Translations under genes and position numbers: made by a program
Source of the DNA: RGIG4079 sp045596365
GTDB taxonomy: Bacteria; Bacteroidota; Bacteroidia; Bacteroidales; Muribaculaceae
DNA length: 55,310 nucleotides
Direction: 5' to 3'
Assembly: GCA_045596365.1 (NCBI GenBank)
Contig: JAZOCE010000004.1
Coordinates: forward strand, 1 to 55,310
Notes under the pieces: model-generated
What the model was told of the DNA's origin: nothing
Databases searched by the model: none
Seen by the model: only the letters and a program-made list of their open reading frames with translations
Part shown: one piece after another, positions 24,967 through 33,884 of the stretch
Layout of the letters: each line of letters opens with the position of its first letter
Position numbering within the stretch: the stretch's first letter is position 1

Positions 24967-26648
24967 TGAGTATCCAAACAAAGATTATAGCTACTATTTC
25001 TGATGAGCGATGCGATGTGTCGTTTGTTCAGTCACTGTATGAGAATGGCGTAACTGTTGTGCGTCTAAATACCGCTCATCTTGACTATGAAGGTTTTAAG
25101 CGAGTAGTCAATAACGTGAGGGTAGCTTCTCCTGAAATAGGGATATTGATCGATACAAAAGGTCCGGAGGTGCGCACCACATCAACAGTCGAGGATAAAG
25201 AAATATTCTTTAAGGAGGGTGATAAAACTATTTTCAAAGGCAGTCCCGAAGGTCTTACCACTCATGATTGTATTTGTGTCTCATATCCTCATATTGCCCA
25301 AGAGCTATCAGAGGGTACACACATGTTACTCGATGATGGTTTTCTGGATTTTGTTGTTGAAAAGATTGATGGAGATAAAATATGTGCCATTGCCCAAAAT
25401 GATGGTATGCTTGGTTCTCGCAAGAGTGTGAACATGCCTGGTGCAGATATTAATCTACCATCTTTGACTCAAAAAGATATTGAAAACATTAGTTATGCAA
25501 TAGAATTTGGTGTTGAATATATAGCACATTCATTTGTGCGTCGTCCTGCCGATGTAATAGCAGTCAGGGAGTTATTGATGGCACAAAATAGTCGCATAAA
25601 GGTAATTGCTAAGATTGAAAATCAAGAAGGTGTTGATAATTTTGATGCTATTCTTGATGTTGCCGATGGAGCATTAATAGCTCGTGGTGATTTGGGTGTA
25701 GAAATTCCGGCAGAGAAAATACCCACAATACAACGCACGATAATTGATAAGTGTAATCGTCGACACAAACCGGTGATTGTATCGACTCAGATGCTTCATT
25801 CAATGATTTCTAATCCTCGTCCCACAAGAGCAGAGGTGTCGGATATCGCAAATGCTGTTTATCAACATGCCGATGCGCTGTTGTTGACAGGCGAGACTGC
25901 TGTGGGTAAATATCCTATTGAGGCTGTCAAGACAATGGCAAAAATAATTGAGGAGGCAGAGACAAATCGCACTGAATTGATTTCGGCAAAGCGATATATT
26001 CATGAAAGCATTGAGGAGCAACTCGAAGAGTATATTCTTGCTCATATCGATGCCGAACCTCCACTATTGAAGAAATTAAATCGTGATACACATCTATTCC
26101 ACCTTTATCCTCGCATGTGTTCAGGTCACTTGCAAGGACGCATGTTGAAGATGTTCACATCAATGATAAATCCAAAGCGTGTTCTTGAATTGGGAACATT
26201 TACCGGATATTCGGCATTGTGCTTTGCTGAAGGTATGCCTAACGATGCCGAATTACACTCGATTGAAATAGATGATGAATCGGAAGAGTTTATCACAGAG
26301 CGTTTTGATGCATCTCCCTATGCCAATCGCTTGCACTTGCACATCGGCGATGCTATTGAAATTATACCTACAATCCAAGGCGATTTTGATCTTGTATTTA
26401 TTGATGCAAACAAACGCAATTATACTGACTATTACGAACTTGTGATGCCTCGATTGGCAGTGGGAGGTTTTATTATTGCCGATAACACATTGTGGGATGG
26501 CAAGGTCGTTGATCCTCAATCAGTAAATGATGCACAAACTCGTGGTATCCTTGAGTTTAATGCTCATGTGGCAAAAGATGAGCGCGTGGAAAAAATAATT
26601 ATCCCACTGAGAGATGGATTAACTATTATAAGAAAAATAAAAGACTGA
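24966..26648 (+). CDS. Pyruvate kinase fused to class I SAM O-methyltransferase
   Basis: 560 residues in one uninterrupted frame. Residues 1-345 are pyruvate kinase domains A and B with the expected motifs: RLNTAH, LIDTKGPEVRT, AKIENQEG, GALIARGDLGVEIP, STQMLHSM and RPTRAEVSDIANAV followed by LLLTGETAVGKYP. Residues about 348-560 are a complete class I O-methyltransferase (Methyltransf_3/CCoAMT-like) with LELGTFTGYSALCFAEGM and DLVFIDANKRNYTDYYE. The usual pyruvate kinase C-terminal domain (about 120 residues, allosteric and subunit interface) is absent. Related genomes, from memory, have separate pyk and O-methyltransferase genes in this order before rbfA, so a deletion joining them would explain the fusion. 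Kinase active-site residues seem intact. Assembly error cannot be excluded, but both parts are in frame and lack degenerate sequence. Confidence 0.88.
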   Translation: MSIQTKIIATISDERCDVSFVQSLYENGVTVVRLNTAHLDYEGFKRVVNNVRVASPEIGILIDTKGPEVRTTSTVEDKEIFFKEGDKTIFKGSPEGLTTHDCICVSYPHIAQELSEGTHMLLDDGFLDFVVEKIDGDKICAIAQNDGMLGSRKSVNMPGADINLPSLTQKDIENISYAIEFGVEYIAHSFVRRPADVIAVRELLMAQNSRIKVIAKIENQEGVDNFDAILDVADGALIARGDLGVEIPAEKIPTIQRTIIDKCNRRHKPVIVSTQMLHSMISNPRPTRAEVSDIANAVYQHADALLLTGETAVGKYPIEAVKTMAKIIEEAETNRTELISAKRYIHESIEEQLEEYILAHIDAEPPLLKKLNRDTHLFHLYPRMCSGHLQGRMLKMFTSMINPKRVLELGTFTGYSALCFAEGMPNDAELHSIEIDDESEEFITERFDASPYANRLHLHIGDAIEIIPTIQGDFDLVFIDANKRNYTDYYELVMPRLAVGGFIIADNTLWDGKVVDPQSVNDAQTRGILEFNAHVAKDERVEKIIIPLRDGLTIIRKIKD

Positions 26649-26664
26649 CAATTAAAAGACATAA

Positions 26665-27003
26665 ATGGAAACTACAAGACAAGCTAAAATATCTCGTCTC
26701 ATACAAAAGGAATTGAGCGAAATTTTCCGCCAACAAACAGCTAAAACTCATGGCGTTATAATAACAGTTAGTGCGGTGAGAGTCTCTCCCGATTTGAGTA
26801 TCGCACGTGCCTATCTATCGGTGTTCCCATCTGATAAAGGGGCAATATTATTAGAAAGTATCAATCGCAGTGCGCAACAAATACGCTATGAACTTGCTCA
26901 AAAAGTGCGTTATCAATTGCGTAAAACTCCTGAATTGTCATTCTTTATTGATGACTCACTCGATTATATCGAGCACATTGATAATCTTTTGAAAGATAAA
27001 TAA
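26665..27003 (+). CDS. rbfA: 30S ribosome-binding factor A
   Basis: 112 residues, within the usual RbfA length. It binds the immature 30S subunit near the 5' helix of 16S rRNA and supports late maturation and cold adaptation. The KH-like fold pattern is visible: ISRLIQKELSEIFRQQ, then ITVSAVRVSPDLSIARAYLSVFP, and the C-terminal PELSFFIDDSLDYIEHIDNLL, which is the most conserved part. It is 16 nt after the kinase/methyltransferase fusion and 11 nt before the permease gene, one transcription unit. Confidence 0.93.
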   Translation: METTRQAKISRLIQKELSEIFRQQTAKTHGVIITVSAVRVSPDLSIARAYLSVFPSDKGAILLESINRSAQQIRYELAQKVRYQLRKTPELSFFIDDSLDYIEHIDNLLKDK

Positions 27004-27014
27004 TTTCATTCAGA

Positions 27015-28232
27015 ATGGTTTCGTTACGCATAGCCATACGTTATCTTTTTTCCAAAAAGACACATAATGCGGTGAATGTAATCTCCTTGATTTCTCTTGC
27101 AGGGGTTGCTGTCGCTACAATGGCTATCGTGTGTGTGCTATCGGTATTTAATGGATTCAGCGACTTATCAGCTGCTCATTTATCCCTCCTTGACCCCGAT
27201 TTGAAAATAACACCTGTTGAAGGGAAATCAATATCGCAGGTAGATTCTGTTATATCCCAAGTTAGTAATATTGAAGGTGTCGAGATGGCTATCCCAACGA
27301 TTGAAGAGCAAGCGTTGGCAATATTTGGGGATAGGCAGATGCCGGTAGTGATAAAAGGTGTTCCAGCAGAATATGAGTACACATCAAATTTAAAATCAAT
27401 AATAATTGATGGCGATTTTTATCTGACGGATTCTGTCGAATCCTATGCAACTCTCAGCGTTGGAGCTGCTATTGGCTTGGGTGCCACCCCCGGCTATTAT
27501 AAGTATTTAGGAATATATATGCCCAAGAGAGAGGGACGAGTCAATGTTGCTAACCCTATGACTGCTTTTCGTTCAGATTCGCTTATTATTGGAGGTGTTT
27601 ATCAAGTTGCACAAGCCGAGTATGATACCGATATGGTTATACTCCCGTTTGAAAATGCCATAAGTTTACTTGACTATAATAATGAAGCAACGGCAATAGA
27701 GGTAAAAGTATTGCCGTTGGCTGATGTACCTGATGTTATGGTGCAATTGCAAACTGTTTTGGGCGACAGATTTGTTGTAAAAGATCGTTTACGTCAGCAA
27801 GAACAGTCATTTCGCATGATAGAGATTGAAAAATGGATAACCTTCTTGATGCTTGCCTTTATTTTGATAATAGCATCATTTAATATAATATCTACCCTTT
27901 CAATGCTTGTTATTGAGAAAAGTGATAACATCCACACACTTCATTCACTTGGAGCGACCTTATCTGTAATATCTCGCATATTCTTGCTTGAAGGATGGCT
28001 CATCTCTATTGTTGGAGGAATTGCGGGTATAATGCTTGGTGTGATACTAACGTTAGCGCAACAGTGGGGGGGATTTATAAAACTGAGTGGGGATCCATCA
28101 ACATTGAGTATCGATCATTATCCTGTGCGTCTTGATATAATGGATTTATTGGTGGTGATGGCATTAGTCGCTGTCATTGGGCTTATCACAGCCCAGATTA
28201 CAGCATTCTTTACTCGTAGGAAACTGCGATAA
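27015..28232 (+). CDS. LolC/LolE-family ABC transporter permease (FtsX domain)
   Basis: 405 residues, inner membrane. One transmembrane segment near 21-45 (VNVISLISLAGVAVATMAIVCVLSVF) precedes a large periplasmic MacB-PCD-like domain (about 50-265). The C-terminal FtsX domain has three transmembrane segments (ITFLMLAFILIIASFNIISTLSML, LEGWLISIVGGIAGIMLGVIL, and one near 375-395). This is the LolC/E arrangement, which extracts outer-membrane-bound lipoproteins together with the LolD ATPase. No ATPase gene is next to it here. The AIRYLFSKKTHNAVN start is typical. LolC/E is the best guess, but other FtsX-type exporters share the architecture. Confidence 0.82.
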   Translation: MVSLRIAIRYLFSKKTHNAVNVISLISLAGVAVATMAIVCVLSVFNGFSDLSAAHLSLLDPDLKITPVEGKSISQVDSVISQVSNIEGVEMAIPTIEEQALAIFGDRQMPVVIKGVPAEYEYTSNLKSIIIDGDFYLTDSVESYATLSVGAAIGLGATPGYYKYLGIYMPKREGRVNVANPMTAFRSDSLIIGGVYQVAQAEYDTDMVILPFENAISLLDYNNEATAIEVKVLPLADVPDVMVQLQTVLGDRFVVKDRLRQQEQSFRMIEIEKWITFLMLAFILIIASFNIISTLSMLVIEKSDNIHTLHSLGATLSVISRIFLLEGWLISIVGGIAGIMLGVILTLAQQWGGFIKLSGDPSTLSIDHYPVRLDIMDLLVVMALVAVIGLITAQITAFFTRRKLR

Positions 28233-28240
28233 TTTTGTTT

Positions 28241-28268
28241 TTTGCTAATATATTTGTAATTTAGCAAA
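28241..28268 (+). promoter_or_regulatory. -7 box inside an 8-bp inverted repeat, upstream of phosphodiesterase gene
   Basis: TTTGCTAA (28241-28248) and TTAGCAAA (28261-28268) flank TATATTTG (28249-28256), which fits TAnnTTTG. The hairpin could also help end the permease transcript. No clear -33 TTTG is seen. The ATG follows 34 nt after the -7 box. Confidence 0.45.
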
Positions 28269-28289
28269 GAACACTAAAACCTTATATAC

Positions 28290-31200
28290 ATGAAAAAACT
28301 ATTTACTTTAGTTTGTGCAATTGTTATGTCAATTGTTGCAGTTGCACAACCGTTATTGGTCGGTCATAGAGGAAGTTATTGGGGAGTAGAAAATACTGCC
28401 GAGGCATTTATAAACGGAGCCAAGAAAGGCTATCACTATTTGGAATGTGATGTTAAGGTTGCCGGAGATGGAACTCATGTAATGACTCATGATGACACTA
28501 CAGAACGTCTTGGTGGCTCGCTTACTATTGCATCGTCAACGATAGACCAACTAAAAGCAGAAACATTGACGCAGACACGTGGAGGTGTTACCTATACGGC
28601 TAAAATATGTACTTTGTCGGAGTATTTGGATATTTGCGACGAGTATGATGTTAAGCCGGTAATTGAATTAAAATGGGCTACCGGCATAAATTCAAACGAC
28701 TGTTCAGGTATTCCTAAATTGATTAAGGTTATAGAAGATAAGGGGTTTAGAAATAAGTGTGTAATCCTCACATCAATGAAACCATGTCTTGAATATATAC
28801 GCACAAACTATCCTGATATCACTTTGCAGTTTTTAACCGGAGAGTATTGGGCAAATCATTTTGATTGGTGTGTTGAGTGGAAAATAGATGTTGATATTCA
28901 AGCCGGATATTTTGATAGAAGTACAGTAACAAAGTTTCATGAGGCAGGGCTTAAAGTCAATATGTGGACAGCAAATACTAATGAAAACTATCGCACTTAT
29001 GGCAATTATGGCTGTGATTTCATAACTACTGACTATCTTGACCCTGAAACATTGCCCACTCTTGATCAAAGTATTTTATTTCCCCCTAACACAGTAGATT
29101 TTCCTGTCGAAGAGGGTAATATTCAAGGATACTATGATCCGGAGCAAATTACATCGATAGAAGGTGTTATGAATGAATCGGGATATGTATCAAAGGCTGT
29201 ATTGCGTGATGGATTATGGTATGTGCTTATGAATAATGTTGTTTCCGGTTCATCATCAAAAATTGTGGTTTTAAATCCTGAAACACGTGAGTGCTTATAT
29301 GAGTTGGATATGACCGGGGTTTCCGGTGGTGAGATTTTGATTAATGATATTTCATTTACTGCCGATGGTGTCTTGCTTGGTTGTAATAAAGCGATTGTGC
29401 AGTCTTCGGGTGAAGGTGATGCCTGGAAAATATATAAGTGGGCATCAGTTGATGCTTCGCCTGAGATATTTGCTGAGATAAAAACAACAGAAAATCTTGG
29501 CAACTGGCAGAGTGCAGTAGTGGGAGAGTCATTTGTGGTAACCGGTAAATTGAATGATTTATATCTATATACTACTACTTATTCTTCAACGTCAACTGCC
29601 TCTCCAGTCTATCGTATTGCCGGGATGAAATTTGCCAGTGGTGTTGTCTCTACAGCAATCTATGCGATGAATGATGAAGAGTATAATTCTACAAATTGGG
29701 GCAAATATCCACGCTTGTCAATAACCCCATTTTCACGCGATAATGTGTTGGTTGATAGTCGTGAAATGACACCTATTGAATACAAGTTTGACTGGAGTAG
29801 CAATGGATTGTCAATGAAACAATATTCGGCTGTCCCCGAAACAATCTTGAGCAAGGAAGCTGAAGGTATTGACTTTTTGCGTTTAGGAACAAAAGTGTAT
29901 GCCTATATGGCAAACGAAGCAGATGATGGAACTGTTTCAGCTGCGATGTATGATGTTTCAGATTCGATTAAAAACATGACAATAGTGTCATCAATATTTC
30001 CTAAGGAGTTAAAACATGAAGGATATTATGCTGTAGCTGTTGATCTTGCCGATGGCAAGATTAATTTTTACACTTTTGTTGATTATGGTGGGTTTACAAA
30101 ACACGTTGTTGAAGTAGCCGATGAAGAACCCTCTGCCAATGCTGATTTTGCGCTTGAACTATTGTGGCAAAATAGCACTACTACCAATAATGCACCTGAA
30201 AACATCGATGGGACAAATGCTCAGCAAGGAGGAGCTACAGGTGGATTATTCTATGTTAATGATTGCGTAGATGAAAAGGTCTATATCTTTGATAAAACCG
30301 GATGCCTTGGCAGTATTACCGGGGGAAAAGGGTGGGGATGTGCTCTTGATGATGCCGGAAATATAATTGTGAGAAACGATAAAGAAACAGGCACTAAACA
30401 CTCGTTTATCATTTATCCTGCCGGAACAACAGTGAGTTCCTATGGAGAGCCTATAACATTTGATGTGGAGGTGCCATTAAGTGGTCAGACTAATTTTATA
30501 TCAGCATCCGGTGATGTATTGGGGAAACGAGGGAATATATATATGTATCCAAATTCTAAGGCTGCGATTAATATTATTACAATGGTGTCGGGAGGAGTTG
30601 TGTCGGCAAAAGCCTATGAGGACTTGTCTTTGACCGGATCGACAGCCGGATATGTCATTCCATTGAACGACAATACTGAAAATTGGATTTATCAAGTGAG
30701 AAATTCAGGATATTATATTTATGAAGGGGGAATAAATAATGCTTTGCTTGCAGGCAGAAGCTCTACTACAGCTCCCTCAAGAAACAGTACAGTGGGTGGC
30801 GATTATTTTACTTTATCGGGACACAAAATCTTTATTCATAGCAGTGGCGCAAATTATAAAGGTGGATTTACAGTGCGAGACATGACAACCACCGAGGTGA
30901 TATGTTCGGTTGATCCTATTGGAACATTTGGTTATGAGACAGGAGGAAATTATTCTGTTGCCAATTGGGTTTTTGCTGAAAAAATTGATGAGGGAAGCTA
31001 TTATATTTACCAATATTGTCCGGCCAATGGAATGGCTGTATATAAATTCTATGACAAAAACTATACATCGATAGAGGATATAATATCGGATGCAGTTAAT
31101 GAGATTAAGATATTTCCCAACCCGGCGGTTTCAACAATAAATATCAGTTCAGTTGGAGACATAAACGATATTGAAATATATTCCATTATGGGAGCTAAAG

Positions 31201-31325
31201 TAAAAGTTGATATAGCCTCTAAATGTGATGGAGATGCGATTGTTGATGTGTCGGCTTTACCTCAAGGAATATACTTATTGAAAACCAATGCAAACCCATG
31301 TGCGGTGAAATTCATAAAGAAATAA
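28290..31325 (+). CDS. Secreted glycerophosphodiester phosphodiesterase with T9SS sorting domain
   Basis: 1011 residues. Signal peptide 1-19. The GDPD TIM-barrel spans about 22-265 with VGHRGS (H26, R27), ENTAEAF, ECDVKVAGDGTHVMTHDDT and the later PVIELK. These are the metal and catalytic residues for cleaving glycerophosphodiesters to glycerol-3-phosphate and an alcohol. Residues about 290-920 are a long beta-rich region. In it, LINDISFTADGVLLGCNK and WKIYKW resemble parts of the amidase at 325-4173, so both enzymes share a non-catalytic module. The last 80 residues (EIKIFPNPAVSTINISSVG to PQGIYLLKTN) are a T9SS sorting domain, so secretion or surface display is expected. Own promoter box. 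All active-site motifs are present; the physiological substrate, perhaps host or diet phospholipid headgroups, is inference. Confidence 0.88.
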   Translation: MKKLFTLVCAIVMSIVAVAQPLLVGHRGSYWGVENTAEAFINGAKKGYHYLECDVKVAGDGTHVMTHDDTTERLGGSLTIASSTIDQLKAETLTQTRGGVTYTAKICTLSEYLDICDEYDVKPVIELKWATGINSNDCSGIPKLIKVIEDKGFRNKCVILTSMKPCLEYIRTNYPDITLQFLTGEYWANHFDWCVEWKIDVDIQAGYFDRSTVTKFHEAGLKVNMWTANTNENYRTYGNYGCDFITTDYLDPETLPTLDQSILFPPNTVDFPVEEGNIQGYYDPEQITSIEGVMNESGYVSKAVLRDGLWYVLMNNVVSGSSSKIVVLNPETRECLYELDMTGVSGGEILINDISFTADGVLLGCNKAIVQSSGEGDAWKIYKWASVDASPEIFAEIKTTENLGNWQSAVVGESFVVTGKLNDLYLYTTTYSSTSTASPVYRIAGMKFASGVVSTAIYAMNDEEYNSTNWGKYPRLSITPFSRDNVLVDSREMTPIEYKFDWSSNGLSMKQYSAVPETILSKEAEGIDFLRLGTKVYAYMANEADDGTVSAAMYDVSDSIKNMTIVSSIFPKELKHEGYYAVAVDLADGKINFYTFVDYGGFTKHVVEVADEEPSANADFALELLWQNSTTTNNAPENIDGTNAQQGGATGGLFYVNDCVDEKVYIFDKTGCLGSITGGKGWGCALDDAGNIIVRNDKETGTKHSFIIYPAGTTVSSYGEPITFDVEVPLSGQTNFISASGDVLGKRGNIYMYPNSKAAINIITMVSGGVVSAKAYEDLSLTGSTAGYVIPLNDNTENWIYQVRNSGYYIYEGGINNALLAGRSSTTAPSRNSTVGGDYFTLSGHKIFIHSSGANYKGGFTVRDMTTTEVICSVDPIGTFGYETGGNYSVANWVFAEKIDEGSYYIYQYCPANGMAVYKFYDKNYTSIEDIISDAVNEIKIFPNPAVSTINISSVGDINDIEIYSIMGAKVKVDIASKCDGDAIVDVSALPQGIYLLKTNANPCAVKFIKK

Positions 31326-31357
31326 GATAAACTATTTCGCGGTTGAGAAAAAAGCGT

Positions 31358-31365
31358 TAACTTTG
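31358..31365 (+). promoter_or_regulatory. Promoter -7 box of tRNA-Pro
   Basis: TAACTTTG, 16 nt before the mature tRNA 5' end. A TTTC at 31335-31338 sits 19 nt upstream as a near -33 element. Confidence 0.6.
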
Positions 31366-31381
31366 TCTCCGCAAAATTGTG

Positions 31382-31454
31382 CGGGGTGTAGCACAGTTGG
31401 CAGCGCGCCACGTTCGGGACGTGGAGGTCGGAAGTTCGAGTCTTCTCACCCCGA
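31382..31454 (+). tRNA. tRNA-Pro (CGG)
   Basis: Cloverleaf: acceptor CGGGGTG (31382-31388)/CACCCCG (31447-31453), anticodon stem CCACG/CGTGG around loop TTCGGGA (anticodon CGG at 31415-31417), T arm GGAAG-TTCGAGT-CTTCT. The discriminator is A 31454 and no CCA is encoded. A terminator follows at once. Confidence 0.95.
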
Positions 31455-31460
31455 CAAAAC

Positions 31461-31495
31461 AAAAAGCAGAGCCATTAAAAGTGGCTCTGCTTTTT
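31461..31495. terminator. Bidirectional terminator between tRNA-Pro and pgi
   Basis: Stem AAAAAGCAGAGCCA (31461-31474) / TGGCTCTGCTTTTT (31482-31495), 14 bp perfect with a 7-nt loop. T tracts are formed on both strands, so it ends both the tRNA and the convergent lysS-gpsA-pgi operon. Confidence 0.92.
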
Positions 31496-31517
31496 GTTTT
31501 ATGCTGACTGATATTGC

Positions 31518-32855
31518 TTATTCTTTAATTTTAGCTTTGATGGCTTCGGTTTCTTTTTCGTAACCTGGCTTGGCGAGAAGGGCAAACATGTTACGTTTGT
31601 AATCCTCTACTCCCGGCTGGTTGAATGGGTTTACATCAAGAATGTAACCGCTAATACCACATGCTTTTTCAAAGAAATAAATCAATTGTCCGAGATATTC
31701 TTCTTTGAGAGCAGGGATAGTGATGCGCATGTTGGGCACACCCCCGTCAACGTGAGCGATGCGAGTACCAAGTTCTGCCATTTTGTTAACTTCGTCAACG
31801 CGTTTGCCCGCAATGTAGTTAAGTCCGTCAAGGTTGGCTTCATCTGAAGGTATCACCACCTCATGTTGCTGTTCTTCTACTGATATAACAGTTTCAAAGA
31901 TTGTGCGTTCACCATCTTGAATCCATTGTCCCATTGAATGAAGGTCAGTTGAGTTGTCAACCGATGCAGGAAAAATACCTTTGTGGTCTTTGCCTTCGCT
32001 TTCTCCATAAAGTTGTTTCCACCACTCAGCAAAGAAATGCAATTTGGGGTTATAGTTTACAAGTATTTCTATCTTCTTGCCTGCACGATAGAGAGCATTG
32101 CGAGTTTTAGCATAAATCTCAGCAATGTTATCGACCGAGTGAGTAGCGGTGGCTTTTTCCATGTCAAGAGCTCCTTGCATGAGGGCTTTGATGTCATATC
32201 CGGCAACTGCGATAGGTAGCAATCCCACAGGACTTAATACAGAGAAGCGACCACCCACATTGTCGTCAATAACAAATGTTTTGTATCCCTCTTCAGTCGC
32301 TAATTGGCGTAGGGCGCCACGCTTGACATCAGTAATTGCAACAATGCGTTTTGCTGCTTCTGCCTTGCCCATTTGTGCTTCCAACTGCTCTTTCAATAAA
32401 CGGAATGCGATAGCAGGCTCTGTTGTTGTTCCTGATTTAGAAATAACTACAATGCCAAATTTCTTGCCTTTAAGGTAATCCATTAATTCATATAAGTAGT
32501 CTTCGCCAATGTTTTGACCGGCAAAAAGTACCTGAGGAGTAGAGCCACGATAAGCAGCAAATGTGTCGCTTAGGGCTTCAATAACAGCTTTTGCTCCTAA
32601 ATAGCTACCTCCAATACCAATGGCAACAACCACCTCACAATTAGCACGAAGATTGTTTGCCGTAGTGACTATATCGTCAATCTCTTGTGTCGGAGTGCGA
32701 GAAGGAAGGTCTAACCAACCAAGGAAATCATTCCCAAGACCACTGCCTTTGTGTAGCTTTTCAATAGCGTCGACTGATACTGCATCAAGATTGTTTATGT
32801 CGGCTTCAGAGATTGAGCCGAGCACGTTTTTGATGTTTACTTTAATAGCTTTCAT
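31518..32855 (-). CDS. pgi: Glucose-6-phosphate isomerase
   Basis: 445 residues from ATG 32855 (MKAIKVNIKNV). A TTG nine codons upstream is in frame but unlikely. It interconverts glucose-6-phosphate and fructose-6-phosphate. Sugar isomerase motifs are clear: VVAIGIGGSYLGAKA, VVISKSGTTTEPA and the later YGESEGKDHKGIFP, which holds the catalytic glutamate. The length is near the 440-450 residues of the short bacterial Pgi type. It is the last gene of a lysS-gpsA-pgi operon; the gap after gpsA is 30 nt, and the end of the operon is the terminator it shares with tRNA-Pro. Confidence 0.95.
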   Translation of the reverse strand: MKAIKVNIKNVLGSISEADINNLDAVSVDAIEKLHKGSGLGNDFLGWLDLPSRTPTQEIDDIVTTANNLRANCEVVVAIGIGGSYLGAKAVIEALSDTFAAYRGSTPQVLFAGQNIGEDYLYELMDYLKGKKFGIVVISKSGTTTEPAIAFRLLKEQLEAQMGKAEAAKRIVAITDVKRGALRQLATEEGYKTFVIDDNVGGRFSVLSPVGLLPIAVAGYDIKALMQGALDMEKATATHSVDNIAEIYAKTRNALYRAGKKIEILVNYNPKLHFFAEWWKQLYGESEGKDHKGIFPASVDNSTDLHSMGQWIQDGERTIFETVISVEEQQHEVVIPSDEANLDGLNYIAGKRVDEVNKMAELGTRIAHVDGGVPNMRITIPALKEEYLGQLIYFFEKACGISGYILDVNPFNQPGVEDYKRNMFALLAKPGYEKETEAIKAKIKE

Positions 32856-32885
32856 CGTTATTTGTTGTTCAAAGTAGTTCAATTA

Positions 32886-33884
32886 TTATATAAACGTTTC
32901 TGCCATGATTTTGATTGCTTTGGCAGGAGAGACGCGGTTATAAAGTATGTCATACACTCCATCAAGAATGGGCATTGCCACATGATGATGTGTTGAATTT
33001 ATTTCATAAATACATTTTGTGCCGTAGTAGCCTTCGGCAGTTTGTTCCATCTCCATTGTTGCTGCTTTTACTGAATATCCGCGCCCAATCATTGACCCAA
33101 AGTTGTGGTTTCGGCTGTGGCGTGAGTAGGATGTAACCAACAAGTCTCCGAGATAAACCGAGTCGCAAATATTGCGAGTAGTAGAGTCAACATGGTTAAC
33201 AAAGCGTTCCATCTCAAGGATTGCATTGGAAACGAGCATAGCAAGTAGGTTATCGCCTATTTTGAGCCCATGAACAATACCTGATGCTATAGAATATACG
33301 TTTTTTAATACGGCGGCATATTCAATTCCTTTAATATCGGTCGATGTGATTGTTCTCATCGCTTTCCCTGAAATGCATCTGGCAAATGCGCTTGCATGGT
33401 CAAGGTTGGTGCAGCCGATTGTGAGGTAAGACATGTTGTCCGATGCAACCTCTTCGGCATGGCAAGGTCCGCCAATAACAAGCATATTTTCGGGTTTAAC
33501 ACCATAGTGTTCTACCATGTATTCAGAAATGATTAGGTTTTCATCAGGAACAATACCTTTTACAGCCGACACAATGAATTTGTTGCTCAAATCAACGTTG
33601 ATTTTTGCCAAGTGAGACTTGAAATAAGGTGATGGCATTACAAGAAGTAATGTATCAGCTTTACTACACACCTCGTTGATATCTGATGAAAATTCAATGC
33701 GTTCAATATCAAATTCTACGCTTGATAGGTAGGTGGGGTTGTGGCGCAAGCGCTTGAAGTCATCGATGCGGTCATCGCGGCGCATGTACCACATGGTTGT
33801 TTCGCAGTTTTGAAGCAATAGCTTAGCAAGAGCAGTAGCCCAACTACCACCTCCCATTACTGCTATTTTACCGGGGAAATTCAT
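32886..33884 (-). CDS. gpsA: Glycerol-3-phosphate dehydrogenase [NAD(P)+]
   Basis: 332 residues, cytoplasmic. It reduces dihydroxyacetone phosphate to sn-glycerol-3-phosphate for phospholipid synthesis. The Rossmann motif IAVMGGGSWATALAKLL is at the N-terminus. FIVSAVKGIVPDENLIIS and EYAAVLKNVYSIASGI carry the two conserved lysines of the family, and the active-site segment VIGGPCHAEEVA is present. The start ATG overlaps the lysS stop (TAATG), so it is translationally coupled to lysS. Confidence 0.95.
   Translation of the reverse strand: MNFPGKIAVMGGGSWATALAKLLLQNCETTMWYMRRDDRIDDFKRLRHNPTYLSSVEFDIERIEFSSDINEVCSKADTLLLVMPSPYFKSHLAKINVDLSNKFIVSAVKGIVPDENLIISEYMVEHYGVKPENMLVIGGPCHAEEVASDNMSYLTIGCTNLDHASAFARCISGKAMRTITSTDIKGIEYAAVLKNVYSIASGIVHGLKIGDNLLAMLVSNAILEMERFVNHVDSTTRNICDSVYLGDLLVTSYSRHSRNHNFGSMIGRGYSVKAATMEMEQTAEGYYGTKCIYEINSTHHHVAMPILDGVYDILYNRVSPAKAIKIMAETFI

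Noticed and set aside
31382..31454. tRNA-Pro as an integration (att) site
   Set aside because: No integrase or duplicated tRNA 3' end nearby; the flanks are ordinary operons with terminators.
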